Shown here in pieces: positions 7,700 to 15,114 of a stretch of DNA of 30,196 bases. Position 1 is the first letter of the stretch. Each line of letters opens with the position of its first letter. Source of the DNA: CAYFUT01 sp964346395 (GTDB lineage Bacteria; Bacillota; Halanaerobiia; Halobacteroidales; Halobacteroidaceae). The translations under genes were made by a program, and so were the position numbers. The notes beneath the pieces are model-generated. The model was not told the DNA's origin and made no database searches. It worked only from the letters and a program-made list of their open reading frames with translations. Location of the stretch: positions 1-30,196 of the forward strand of contig CAYFUT010000031.1 of assembly GCA_964346395.1 (NCBI GenBank), given 5' to 3'.

Positions 7700-8134
7700 A
7701 TGGCTACTATGAAGTTAGAAATAGTAACCCCGGAGGGCGTTCAATATGACGACCAGGCAGAAATAGTAGTGATTAAAACAATAGATGGCGACCGGGGTGT
7801 ACTCCCCAATCATGAGCCCTTTGTTACTGGGGTGGATATTGGGAAAGTAAAAATTGAAACTGAAGGAGAAGAATACTTTTTAGCTGCTAGCCACGGCTAT
7901 ATGGAAGTGACTCCTAAGCAAGTTACTATTTTAGCAGAAACTGCTGAATTTTCTGAGGAAATAGATGTAGATAGAGCCCTGGAAGCGAAAAAAAGAGCAG
8001 AAAAAAAATTAGAACGAAAACATGAGGATCATATTAATGAACAAGAAGCAGAGATTGCTCTCCGCAAAGCTATGAATCGCTTACGTGTGGCTAAGCGAAA
8101 TTTTGGAGAATTTGAAGTTGAAGAAATTGAGTAA
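7700..8134 (+). CDS. atpC: F1Fo ATP synthase subunit epsilon
   Basis: Epsilon joins gamma to the c-ring and regulates ATP hydrolysis. ATG 7700 gives 144 residues beginning MATMKLEIVTPEGVQYDD. The N-terminal beta-sandwich shows the family pattern around DGDRGVLPNHEPFVTGVDIG, and the C-terminal part is a two-helix hairpin. A GTG at 7691 is in frame but overlaps the atpD stop region and is part of the GGAAGTGAG ribosome binding sequence, so 7700 is preferred. It is the last gene of the operon; a terminator follows within a few bases. Confidence 0.94.
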   Translation: MATMKLEIVTPEGVQYDDQAEIVVIKTIDGDRGVLPNHEPFVTGVDIGKVKIETEGEEYFLAASHGYMEVTPKQVTILAETAEFSEEIDVDRALEAKKRAEKKLERKHEDHINEQEAEIALRKAMNRLRVAKRNFGEFEVEEIE

Positions 8135-8158
8135 GAGAGCAATCTCTTGCTCTTTTTT
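8134..8158 (+). terminator. Intrinsic terminator of the ATP synthase operon
   Basis: AGAGCAA (8136-8142) and TTGCTCT (8147-8153) form a 7-bp stem with a TCTC loop, extended by one wobble and one A-T pair, followed by five more T residues. It begins right at the atpC stop codon. Confidence 0.85.
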
Positions 8159-8245
8159 ATTGCAATTAATTACCATTTATTTAAAACTGTGTGTTAATCT
8201 GCATAACTATGGGGAACAAAGTAGATACTAAAAAGGAGGGAAATA

Positions 8246-8830
8246 GTGGAGGAAAAAGTTAGAGAAGAGGCCTTAAAAAAACAGCAGGATAAGAGTGAAT
8301 TGGAGCAGACAGCCGCTCGCGGTGTGCAAGGCGGCTTAGAATTAAAAAAAGAAGAAAAAAGAAAATTTTTAGGCGAATTTAAAGAACGAGTATTAATTGC
8401 TTTGACCCGGGCTCAAGTAGAGGAAGCAGGAACTTATCCCCAAGTAATGGAGGGTATTAAAGATCCTGAAGCTGAAAAGATAGTTATTGATCGGGAGGTA
8501 GATATGAATTCTGCGCGTGAGTATATTAGATTAGCGCAGGAATATAATATTTCTTTTAAAAAGGTAGGTTCCCCGGAATTTGAAGGAGAAATTGGCTTAG
8601 TAGTGGTTAGTGATCAGGCTGTTGACCGCGAAGAAATATTTGTAAAAAGCAGGGAAGAATATTTGCGGGATAAAGGGATTCCGAACGACCTAATAACTGC
8701 TCAAGGAGAGAAACTCTGTGCTGATTGTTATCAGCTAATAGCTCAAAAAGCACCAGAAGAGTTAGATAATTATAAACAGCTGTCTTGGTTTGATAAACTG
8801 TTGGGTAAAAAATGTCCCGGTTCTCATTAA
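8246..8830 (+). CDS. yueI: YueI family (DUF1694) protein with C-terminal Cys extension
   Basis: Residues about 25-140 match the YueI/DUF1694 pattern: GVQGGLELKKEEKRKFLGEF, ERVLIALTRAQVEEAGTYPQV, then an alternating alpha/beta part ending GLVVVSDQAVDREEIFVK. The biochemical role of this family is unknown. The protein is 194 residues; from memory, classical YueI proteins are about 130. The surplus is a C-terminal tail of about 55 residues with CADC and a further KKCPGSH, three cysteines that might bind metal or form a disulfide. The GTG start has GGAGGG at 6-nt spacing. It lies alone between the ATP synthase terminator and murA, and no clear promoter was seen. Confidence 0.8.
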   Translation: MEEKVREEALKKQQDKSELEQTAARGVQGGLELKKEEKRKFLGEFKERVLIALTRAQVEEAGTYPQVMEGIKDPEAEKIVIDREVDMNSAREYIRLAQEYNISFKKVGSPEFEGEIGLVVVSDQAVDREEIFVKSREEYLRDKGIPNDLITAQGEKLCADCYQLIAQKAPEELDNYKQLSWFDKLLGKKCPGSH

Positions 8831-8910
8831 TAATGGAATTAAAGCAGGAATTTTATTAGTTATCAAGAAAATAAAGATAGAAAATGAAGCACTAAATTAG
8901 GAGGAGAAAT

Positions 8911-10158
8911 ATGTCACAATTTATAGTTAAAGGCAAAAATAAATTAGAAGGAACTATTAAGGTTAGTGGAGCTAAAAATGCAGCCTTACCTGTTATTATG
9001 GCTAGTCTATTAGGACGTGGGGCAAGTGTTTTATGTGATATTCCTGATTTAAAGGATGTCAATAATATAATTAAAATTTTAACTGCTTTAGGGGCAGAAA
9101 CAGAATATAAAGATAATAAATTATGGGTTGATACTAGTCAGGTAGATAAGTTGACTGTTCCTCCCCAGTTAGCAGAAAAATTGCGGGCTTCCTATTATGC
9201 TTTAGGAGCTTTGTTAGGGCGCTATGGGAAAGCAGTAACTACCTTACCCGGTGGTTGTGAGATTGGTAATCGCCCGATAGATTTACACTTAAAAGGTTTT
9301 AAAGCCCTAGGGGCAGAAGTAAAGCAGACCCAAGAATTAGTAGAAGTCAAGGCAGATAAGTTAACAGGAGCAGAAATTTACCTTGATTATCCCAGCGTGG
9401 GAGCTACAATGAATCTTATGATGGCTGCGGTTATGGCTGAGGGGGAAACAAGAATTGAAAATCCGGCTAAAGAGCCTGAGATTGTAGATTTAGCTAATTA
9501 TTTAAGTGTTATGGGAGCGAAAATTAAAGGAGCGGGAACGGATATGATTACAATCCAGGGAGTTGATGAATTAGCCGGCAGAGAATATACTATTATCCCG
9601 GACCGGATTGAAACGGGGACTTACATATTAGGGGCAGTAGTTACTAATAGTAACTTATATGTAGATAATGTGTTGGTAGAACACGTAAATTCTTTACTGG
9701 CTAAGCTGCGGGAAATGGGAGTTAAATTTAAGGAAGATGTTACGGGAGTAGAAGTAGTTCCTACTGAAAATTTACAGGCGGTGAATGTAAAGACGCTTCC
9801 TTATCCTGGCTTCCCGACGGATTTACAGCCGCAGTTTATTACTTTATTAACGCAGGCGGCTGAAGAAGGGAAGGTAGTAGAAACTGTGTTTGAAGATAGA
9901 TTCAGCCATGTAGAGGAATTAAAGAAGATGGGAGCGGAAATTGAGGTCACAGATAATCAAGCGGTAGTCAAGCAGAGTCAATTACAGGGAGCGGAAGTAA
10001 CGGCTCATGATTTAAGGGCAGGAGCTTCTCTGATTTTAGCGGGGTTAGCAGCGGAAGGAAAAACAGTAATTAGTGATATTTATCATGTTAAACGTGGGTA
10101 TGAAGATATAACTGACAAGTTATCTCGAATAGGGGCAGATATAAAAGAAATAGAATAA
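8911..10158 (+). CDS. murA: UDP-N-acetylglucosamine 1-carboxyvinyltransferase
   Basis: MurA transfers enolpyruvate from PEP to UDP-GlcNAc, the first committed step of peptidoglycan synthesis, in the cytoplasm. The 415-residue protein has the N-terminal SGAKNAALP with Lys22 and Asn23 and the fosfomycin-target loop LPGGCEIGNRPIDLHL with catalytic Cys116. Near the C-terminus, DLRAGASLILAGLAAEG and DIYHVKRGYEDI are also typical. Firmicutes often carry two paralogues (murA1/murA2); which one this is cannot be told here. GGAGGAG precedes the ATG. A murA next to the atp operon and before flhO/flhP-like rod genes recalls the Bacillus order, though spoIID and mbl are missing. Confidence 0.96.
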   Translation: MSQFIVKGKNKLEGTIKVSGAKNAALPVIMASLLGRGASVLCDIPDLKDVNNIIKILTALGAETEYKDNKLWVDTSQVDKLTVPPQLAEKLRASYYALGALLGRYGKAVTTLPGGCEIGNRPIDLHLKGFKALGAEVKQTQELVEVKADKLTGAEIYLDYPSVGATMNLMMAAVMAEGETRIENPAKEPEIVDLANYLSVMGAKIKGAGTDMITIQGVDELAGREYTIIPDRIETGTYILGAVVTNSNLYVDNVLVEHVNSLLAKLREMGVKFKEDVTGVEVVPTENLQAVNVKTLPYPGFPTDLQPQFITLLTQAAEEGKVVETVFEDRFSHVEELKKMGAEIEVTDNQAVVKQSQLQGAEVTAHDLRAGASLILAGLAAEGKTVISDIYHVKRGYEDITDKLSRIGADIKEIE

Positions 10159-10237
10159 TTTTGGATTTAAAAAAAGGATTTTTCCAATCTATATGTAAAT
10201 AAGTTAATAAGAATGTCAAAAGAAAGGAGGCAAAGTA

Positions 10238-10981
10238 ATGATTAGAGGACTGTATAATGCTGCTTCAGGCATGAAGGTGTCTTTACACAAACAGAATGCA
10301 ATTTCCAATAACTTAGCTAATATTAATACAACAGGATATAAAAAAGGGATGAATGTGCAGAAATCTTTTTCTGATCAGCTGATGGCGAGAATGGATGAGG
10401 AAGTAACTACCATAGGTAAGTCAGGTAGGGGAGTAGAAGTTAGTCATACAGCTGTAGACCATAATAGTGGAGAATATAAGAAAACAGGTAGTAAATTGGA
10501 TTGGGCAATTAAGGGAGAAGGTTTTTTTGCAGTTCAAACTCCGCAGGGAGTTAGATACACTCGTAATGGTGATTTTACGATTAATAATCAAGGCCAGGTA
10601 GTTACCCAGGACGGTTATCCAGTACTAGGGGAACAGGGAAGTTTACAGGTTCCTCCGGAGAGCGAGAATATTACAGTAAAAGAAAATACCTTGTTGGCTG
10701 ATGGAGAAGAGATAAATACCATTCGGATAAGAGATTTTCCTAATAAGTCAGGATTAGCTAGAGAAGGCGACAGTTTATTCCGGTGGACTCCCGAGGCGGG
10801 AGGCAATTTTGCCGGCACTGGACAGGTTGCCCAGGGATTTTTGGAAGGTTCTAATGTTAACCCGGTTCAGGAAATGACTAAAATGATTGAAAACAGCCGC
10901 AAGTATGAAGCAGACCAGAAGATGGTTCAAGCTCATGACCAAACGTTAGGCAAGGCAGTTAATCAGGTAGGAAAAGTGTAA
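10238..10981 (+). CDS. flgF: Flagellar hook-basal body rod protein (FlgF/FlhO type)
   Basis: The 247-residue protein has the flagellar rod family N-terminus MIRGLYNAASGM followed by QNAISNNLANINTTGYKKG, and the family C-terminal motif FLEGSNVNPVQEMTKMIENSRKYEADQKMV. Rod, hook and distal-rod proteins share these terminal coiled-coil segments. FlgF is the usual partner just before flgG; in Bacillus the equivalents are FlhO and FlhP. It is exported by the flagellar type III apparatus, so it has no signal peptide. AAAGGAGG stands 7-8 nt before the ATG. A repeat element separates it from flgG. FlgF against a second FlgG-like rod protein cannot be fully settled from sequence alone. Confidence 0.88.
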   Translation: MIRGLYNAASGMKVSLHKQNAISNNLANINTTGYKKGMNVQKSFSDQLMARMDEEVTTIGKSGRGVEVSHTAVDHNSGEYKKTGSKLDWAIKGEGFFAVQTPQGVRYTRNGDFTINNQGQVVTQDGYPVLGEQGSLQVPPESENITVKENTLLADGEEINTIRIRDFPNKSGLAREGDSLFRWTPEAGGNFAGTGQVAQGFLEGSNVNPVQEMTKMIENSRKYEADQKMVQAHDQTLGKAVNQVGKV

Positions 10982-10982
10982 T

Positions 10983-11130
10983 AATTGACAATTAACAGTT
11001 GACAATTGACAGTTGACAGTTAACAATTGACAATTGAGAACAAAACATTAAAGGTAAGAGCCTTACTAGGTTTTAAGTTTTTGATATTGAATTACAATTG
11101 TCAAATGTCCATTTTCAATTGTCAATTAAT
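10983..11130. repeat. MITE-like TTGACAATTG element between flgF and flgG
   Basis: The left arm (10984-11038) is a near-tandem run of TTGACAATTGACA-type units. The right arm (about 11095-11130) is its inverted counterpart, CAATTGTCAAATGTCC...CAATTGTCAATTAA. The core of about 60 bases has no coding potential. A second element with the same arms lies at 29969-30076, so it is dispersed, not a local accident. It splits an operon that is normally tight. It also creates a false upstream extension of flgG (ATG 11104 region). Confidence 0.75.
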
Positions 11131-11148
11131 AACGAAGGAGGAATTACA

Positions 11149-11937
11149 TTGATTAGATCACTATGGAGTGCTGCTTCCGGGATGAAAGCACAACAGCTTA
11201 ATGTAGATACAATTTCTAATAATTTATCTAATGTGAATACTACCGGCTTTAAGCAGTCGCGGGTAAGTTTTCAAGATTTAATGTATCAGACGATAAAAAA
11301 TGCGGGCACACCGAATAGTCAAGGTTCTCAAGTGCCGACAGGTATTGAAGTAGGTCACGGAGTTCGGCCGGCGGCAACCCAGAAAATGTTTTCGCAGGGA
11401 AGTTTAAAAAATACCGGAAATGATTTAGATTTAGCGATTAAGGGCAAAGGATTTTTCAAGGTTCAATTACCTGATGGTAGCGTAGGTTATAGCCGAGATG
11501 GGTCCTTTAAATTAGATAGTAATGGACAGATTGTTACTTCCGATGGTTATTTACTTCAACCACCTGTTAGTGTACCGGCTAATGCCAAAGATATTTCTGT
11601 TAATGAACAGGGAGTAATTACTTATTTAGAGCCTGGATCGCAGGTTCCTCAGGAAGCTGGACAAATTCAGTTAGCTAATTTTGCTAACCCAGCTGGCTTA
11701 AAAAGTAAAGGTCAAAATATTTATAAGCCGACAGCTGCTTCCGGTGAAGCGATGACGGGAATAGCTGGAGAAGAAGGTTATGGAAAAATAGCCCAGGGGT
11801 TTTTGGAAACTTCTAATGTAAAAATAGTAGAAGAAATGACAGATATGATAGCTGCTCAACGGGCCTATGAAATTAATTCTAAGGCTATTAAAGCCTCTAA
11901 TGATATGCTACAGCAGGCAAATAATTTAAAGAGATAG
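11149..11937 (+). CDS. flgG: Flagellar distal rod protein FlgG
   Basis: FlgG builds the distal rod crossing the periplasm. From TTG 11149 the product is 262 residues and begins with the canonical MIRSLWSAASGMKAQQLNVD followed by ISNNLSNVNTTGFKQSR. It ends with GFLETSNVKIVEEMTDMIAAQRAYEINSKAI, the conserved C-terminus. TTG 11149 has GGAGG (11138-11142) at 6 nt. The open frame runs 17 codons further upstream, but that part lies in the repeat element and has no ribosome binding site, so it is rejected. Length matches E. coli FlgG (260). The next gene, flgA, starts 12 nt after the stop. Confidence 0.95.
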   Translation: MIRSLWSAASGMKAQQLNVDTISNNLSNVNTTGFKQSRVSFQDLMYQTIKNAGTPNSQGSQVPTGIEVGHGVRPAATQKMFSQGSLKNTGNDLDLAIKGKGFFKVQLPDGSVGYSRDGSFKLDSNGQIVTSDGYLLQPPVSVPANAKDISVNEQGVITYLEPGSQVPQEAGQIQLANFANPAGLKSKGQNIYKPTAASGEAMTGIAGEEGYGKIAQGFLETSNVKIVEEMTDMIAAQRAYEINSKAIKASNDMLQQANNLKR

Positions 11938-11949
11938 GAGCCTAAAGCA

Positions 11950-12912
11950 ATGAAGAGGAAACTGGTGACTACGTTCTTAGTTATTTTGTTTTTATTGCTA
12001 GTGCCAGCAGTAACGACAGCAAATACAATTACCATTCCTTCTCGGGTACAAGTTAAGAGAATGCAAGTTAAGTTAGGAAATATAGCTCAAATCACAGGGG
12101 ATAATTCATTTATCAATCGGGTGCAGGATATAACATTAGGGCGCTCTCCGTTGCCTGATTATCAGCGGACTTTATATCGGCAGATGATAGTCAATGCGCT
12201 GCAGCAAAAAAATATAGATTTATCAGCAGTAAAACTAAATATTCCCTATCAATTCGTAGTTACCAGTAAGTATAAAAGTCTGCCTATAGATAAAGCAGTA
12301 AAGGCAGGAAAGAATTATATTTACAGCCGATTGTCTTATGCAGAAGAAAAAATTGAGATCACTCCCATATCGCCACCTCAGCAGTTAAAGTCTCCTTATG
12401 GCAGTATCCAATTTAAAGTAGCAAGCAATAAGCGGAATTTGCTAGGCAAGACGATGATACCGGTTAAAATTTTAGTAGATGGACAGCTATATAAGCAGAT
12501 TTACTTACAGTATAAAGTAGAGATATATAAAGAAGTATTAGTAGCTAAAACTAATTTGAAGCGGGGCAGATTTATAACGCAAGATTTATTTAAAAAAGAA
12601 GAAAGAACAGTAACTAATAACCGCGGTCAGTTGGTAGAGCCGGGAGCGAAATTAGAAGGAAAAAAATTAAAACAATCATTACAGCCAGGCGATGTGCTGT
12701 TGGAAAGAATGCTAGAAATTCCGCCGTTAGTTAAGCGGTGGCAGGATGTGACACTTATTGCTCGGGTGAACGGGGTAGAAGTGACTACTACCGGTCGGGC
12801 TCTGGAACCAGGTCATAAAGGAGAAGTAATTAAAGTGCAGAATAGGAATAGTGGTGAAACTGTTAAGGCAGAAGTAATTGCGAAAGGGAAAGTACAGATA
12901 ATTCTTAAATAA
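11950..12912 (+). CDS. flgA: P-ring assembly chaperone FlgA
   Basis: FlgA is a periplasmic chaperone for P-ring (FlgI) assembly. The 320-residue protein has a signal peptide (MKRK then LVTTFLVILFLLLVPAVTTA, cleavage near residue 24) and a C-terminal SAF-type domain, with LVAKTNLKRGRFITQDLFKK (about 198-217) and the closing GHKGEVIKVQNRNSGETVKAEV segment typical of FlgA. It is longer than E. coli FlgA (about 219), the extra length falling in the N-terminal region. ATG has TAGGAG upstream at the end of flgG. Its presence with flgH and flgI points to a diderm envelope. Confidence 0.88.
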   Translation: MKRKLVTTFLVILFLLLVPAVTTANTITIPSRVQVKRMQVKLGNIAQITGDNSFINRVQDITLGRSPLPDYQRTLYRQMIVNALQQKNIDLSAVKLNIPYQFVVTSKYKSLPIDKAVKAGKNYIYSRLSYAEEKIEITPISPPQQLKSPYGSIQFKVASNKRNLLGKTMIPVKILVDGQLYKQIYLQYKVEIYKEVLVAKTNLKRGRFITQDLFKKEERTVTNNRGQLVEPGAKLEGKKLKQSLQPGDVLLERMLEIPPLVKRWQDVTLIARVNGVEVTTTGRALEPGHKGEVIKVQNRNSGETVKAEVIAKGKVQIILK

Positions 12913-12931
12913 AAAAAGGAGTTGACGCACG

Positions 12932-13516
12932 GTGGTTCAGAAAAGAAGCGTCAGCAAGATAAGTGTATTGGTAATTTTGGTGGCAACCTTAATTAGTTTA
13001 GTTTGTTATCCGGTAGTGGCTGCTCCTTCTAATTCTATGTATGCTGACCAGCAGGCTTATAAAGATGGGGATGTACTAACAGTGATTATTTCGGAGAATG
13101 CAACTGCTAATCAGCAGGCCAACACTGATGTTTCTCAAAGTAATCAAGCTAATGTGGGAGCCGGAACCGGAATTTTAGATTTTATTAATCCCTTTGGTGT
13201 TAATGAAAGTGATAGCAGCACAGCTACTGGATCTACTAGCCGGAGCGGAAATCTGTCAGCGGAAGTAACGGTCCAAGTGGAGAAAGTGCTGGAGAATGGT
13301 AATTTACAGGTAAAAGGAAATAAAGAGGTTATGATTAATGATGAAAAGCAAAAAATTAAACTAAACGGTATAGTCCGGCCGGAAGATATTACGGGAGATA
13401 ATACTATTGAATCTAATTATATTGCTAATCTAAATATTCAATACGAAGGACAAGGAGTAATTGCTGCCAAACAGAAGCCCGGAATTATTGGGCGAATTCT
13501 AAATTGGGTATTTTAG
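12932..13516 (+). CDS. flgH: Flagellar L-ring protein FlgH
   Basis: FlgH forms the outer-membrane L-ring. The 194-residue protein has an N-terminal signal sequence, YKDGDVLTVIISENATANQQANTD (family motif, here about residues 42-65), a Ser/Gly-rich middle, and VQVEKVLENGNLQVKGNKEV and GIVRPEDITGDNTIESNYIA blocks that are hallmarks of FlgH. FlgH is normally a lipoprotein. The only signal-region Cys (Cys25, in ISLVC) has Val at -1, so the lipobox is poor, and an AA-P signal peptidase I site follows. The GTG start has AAGGAG about 11 nt upstream. L-rings do not occur in monoderms. Confidence 0.92.
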   Translation: MVQKRSVSKISVLVILVATLISLVCYPVVAAPSNSMYADQQAYKDGDVLTVIISENATANQQANTDVSQSNQANVGAGTGILDFINPFGVNESDSSTATGSTSRSGNLSAEVTVQVEKVLENGNLQVKGNKEVMINDEKQKIKLNGIVRPEDITGDNTIESNYIANLNIQYEGQGVIAAKQKPGIIGRILNWVF

Positions 13517-13530
13517 AAAGAGGGGATAGG

Positions 13531-14688
13531 ATGAAGAAAGTTTTAGAGAGCAGTTTGGTTATCATTTTTATATTATTAGCTACTCCTGTTTTTGCTTTAA
13601 CCCCTGCGCAAGAAAGTAATAATGATCCGCTAGTGAGAATTAAAGATATTACTCGAGTGCAAGGTGTAAATACTCAACAGTTAATCGGTTATGGATTGGT
13701 TGTAGGACTAAATGGGACTGGTGATGGAGGAAGTGCGCAGACCATTCAGTCGGTGGCTAATATGCTGCAGAATTTTGGAATTAATGTAGCTCCTGATGAT
13801 TTAAATGCTGATAATGTAGCTTCTGTAATGGTAACTGCTGAGGTGCCTTCGTTTGCTAAATCGGGAGATGAAGTTGATGTGACTCTCTCTTCAATTGGTG
13901 GTGCAGATAGCTTACAAGGCGGAACATTATTAATGACTCCCTTATTAGGTCCTAAGCGCGAAAAAGTGTATGCAGAGGCGCAGGGCCCGGTTTCCATTGG
14001 AGGTTATAATGGCGGCCAGGGAGCAGACCAAGGTCAGCAGAATCATCCAACGGTCGGTCGAGTTCCTGATGGGGGAATTGTTAAGCAGGAATCAGCTGGA
14101 GATTATTCAGCCCGGGGGCAGATCACCCTGTTATTGACTGAACCTGATTTTACTACTGCTCGGAGGGTAGCAGATGTGGTTAATAGTCACTTCGGATATA
14201 ATCCTCAGGGCAGTGCTTATGCTAAAGCAAAGGATCCGCAGACAGTAGCGGTAGAGATTCCTAATAATTTTCAAGGGCAGCGAGTTAGCTTTATTTCTCG
14301 GATTAACCAGTTAGAAGTAAGGCCTGATACAAAGGCAAAGGTAGTTTTTAATGAGCGGACAGGAACTATTGTGATGGGGCATAATGTTCGGTTGTCTAAA
14401 GTTTCGGTTTCCCATGGAGATTTAACTGTTACTATTGCTACTAATCAAGAGGGAGAGAATAATCAGCAGGCTCCTGAGCAGGAAGAACAAAATCAAGCTA
14501 ATCCTAATCAGCAGCAGGAGGATGAAGCAGGGGAAGAACAACAAACAATGGTAATCCCAAAAGGATCTACTATCTCAGATGTGGTAAAAGCACTCAATGG
14601 GGTAGGTGCTAATCCGCGGGATATTATTGCTATTTTACAGGCGATTAATCAAGCGGGAGCTTTACATGCTGATTTAGAGATTATGTAA
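13531..14688 (+). CDS. flgI: Flagellar P-ring protein FlgI
   Basis: FlgI assembles the P-ring around the rod in the peptidoglycan layer. ATG 13531 gives 385 residues starting MKKVLESSLVIIFILLATPV (signal peptide, cut after VFA). The family motifs RIKDITRVQGVNTQQLIGYG and VVGLNGTGDGG follow, then VTAEVPSFAKSGDEVDVTLSS in adjoining blocks, and AILQAINQAGALHADLEIM at the end. GAGGGGAT sits before this ATG. A TTG at 13504 is in frame but would overlap flgH and lacks a ribosome binding site. Residues about 305-338 are an acidic Gln/Asn/Glu-rich insertion just before the conserved TMVIPKGSTISD, where other FlgI proteins have a short loop. Confidence 0.95.
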   Translation: MKKVLESSLVIIFILLATPVFALTPAQESNNDPLVRIKDITRVQGVNTQQLIGYGLVVGLNGTGDGGSAQTIQSVANMLQNFGINVAPDDLNADNVASVMVTAEVPSFAKSGDEVDVTLSSIGGADSLQGGTLLMTPLLGPKREKVYAEAQGPVSIGGYNGGQGADQGQQNHPTVGRVPDGGIVKQESAGDYSARGQITLLLTEPDFTTARRVADVVNSHFGYNPQGSAYAKAKDPQTVAVEIPNNFQGQRVSFISRINQLEVRPDTKAKVVFNERTGTIVMGHNVRLSKVSVSHGDLTVTIATNQEGENNQQAPEQEEQNQANPNQQQEDEAGEEQQTMVIPKGSTISDVVKALNGVGANPRDIIAILQAINQAGALHADLEIM

Positions 14689-14723
14689 GGAGGTGAGCTT
14701 ACTCCTTGGTTTAGGCTAAGGAG
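14687..14723 (+). promoter_or_regulatory. Competing Shine-Dalgarno hairpins before flgJ
   Basis: CTCCTT (14702-14707) can pair with AAGGAG downstream (14718-14723), which is the flgJ ribosome binding site, or with an identical AAGGAG upstream (14687-14692) that overlaps the flgI stop codon. The two pairings exclude each other. Translation of flgI to its end could change which one forms and so set flgJ expression. The pairing is seen in the sequence; the regulatory effect is inferred. Confidence 0.4.
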
Positions 14724-14730
14724 TAATACT

Positions 14731-15081
14731 ATGAAGATAAATCCTAATTTAACTGAGAATAAATTTCAGGCGGCAGAGATGAAAAAAAAGCAGAATAATG
14801 AATTTAAACAGACCATTAAGAATAAAATAAAAAGTAAAGGTAAAGAAGATACAGAAGATGAAGAACTAAAAAAGGTAAGTGAAGAATTTGAAGCAATTTT
14901 TGTTAATTTAATGTTTAAAGAAATGAAAAAAGCTGGCTTCAAATCTAAATTACTGGATAGTGGATTAGGTCGCGATATATTTGAGGATATGTACTATAGG
15001 GAACTGGCTAAAACTACGGCTAAACGAGCCAACTTAGGAATTGCAGAAGGAGTTTACCGCCAGTTAAATAAGCTAAAATAA
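14731..15081 (+). CDS. flgJ: Rod-binding protein, FlgJ N-terminal domain only
   Basis: The 116-residue protein ends with the FlgJ rod-binding domain: VSEEFEAIFVNLMFKEMKKA, then GLGRDIFEDMYYRELAKTTA and the closing helix NLGIAEGVYRQLNKL. In gamma-proteobacteria FlgJ also has a C-terminal muramidase domain. It is absent here, as in many other bacteria, so a separate hydrolase is needed to open the wall. The first 45 residues are very Lys-rich and probably flexible. AAGGAG lies 7 nt before the ATG. It closes the flagellar run; the S55-like gene starts 33 nt later. Confidence 0.88.
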   Translation: MKINPNLTENKFQAAEMKKKQNNEFKQTIKNKIKSKGKEDTEDEELKKVSEEFEAIFVNLMFKEMKKAGFKSKLLDSGLGRDIFEDMYYRELAKTTAKRANLGIAEGVYRQLNKLK

Positions 15082-15114
15082 AATAATCAAACCAGAAGAA
15101 AGGACGGGATTTGA

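Noticed and set aside
10165..10195. TAAA-N15-ATCTATAT as a sigma-28 flagellar promoter before flgF
   Set aside because: Only about five of eight bases match the usual GCCGATAT half, in an A/T-rich stretch where this can occur by chance.
10984..11038. Tandem TTGACAATT repeats that could be taken for a CRISPR array
   Set aside because: The units are about 10-13 nt and directly adjoining, with no unique spacers, and an inverted copy lies at the other end; this is an element arm, not CRISPR.
11098..11148. Upstream extension of flgG
   Set aside because: It lies in the repeat element, has no ribosome binding site, and precedes the canonical FlgG start at TTG 11149.
13504..13530. TTG start giving a longer FlgI overlapping flgH
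   Set aside because: ATG 13531 has GAGGGGAT upstream and yields a clean signal peptide; the extension does not.
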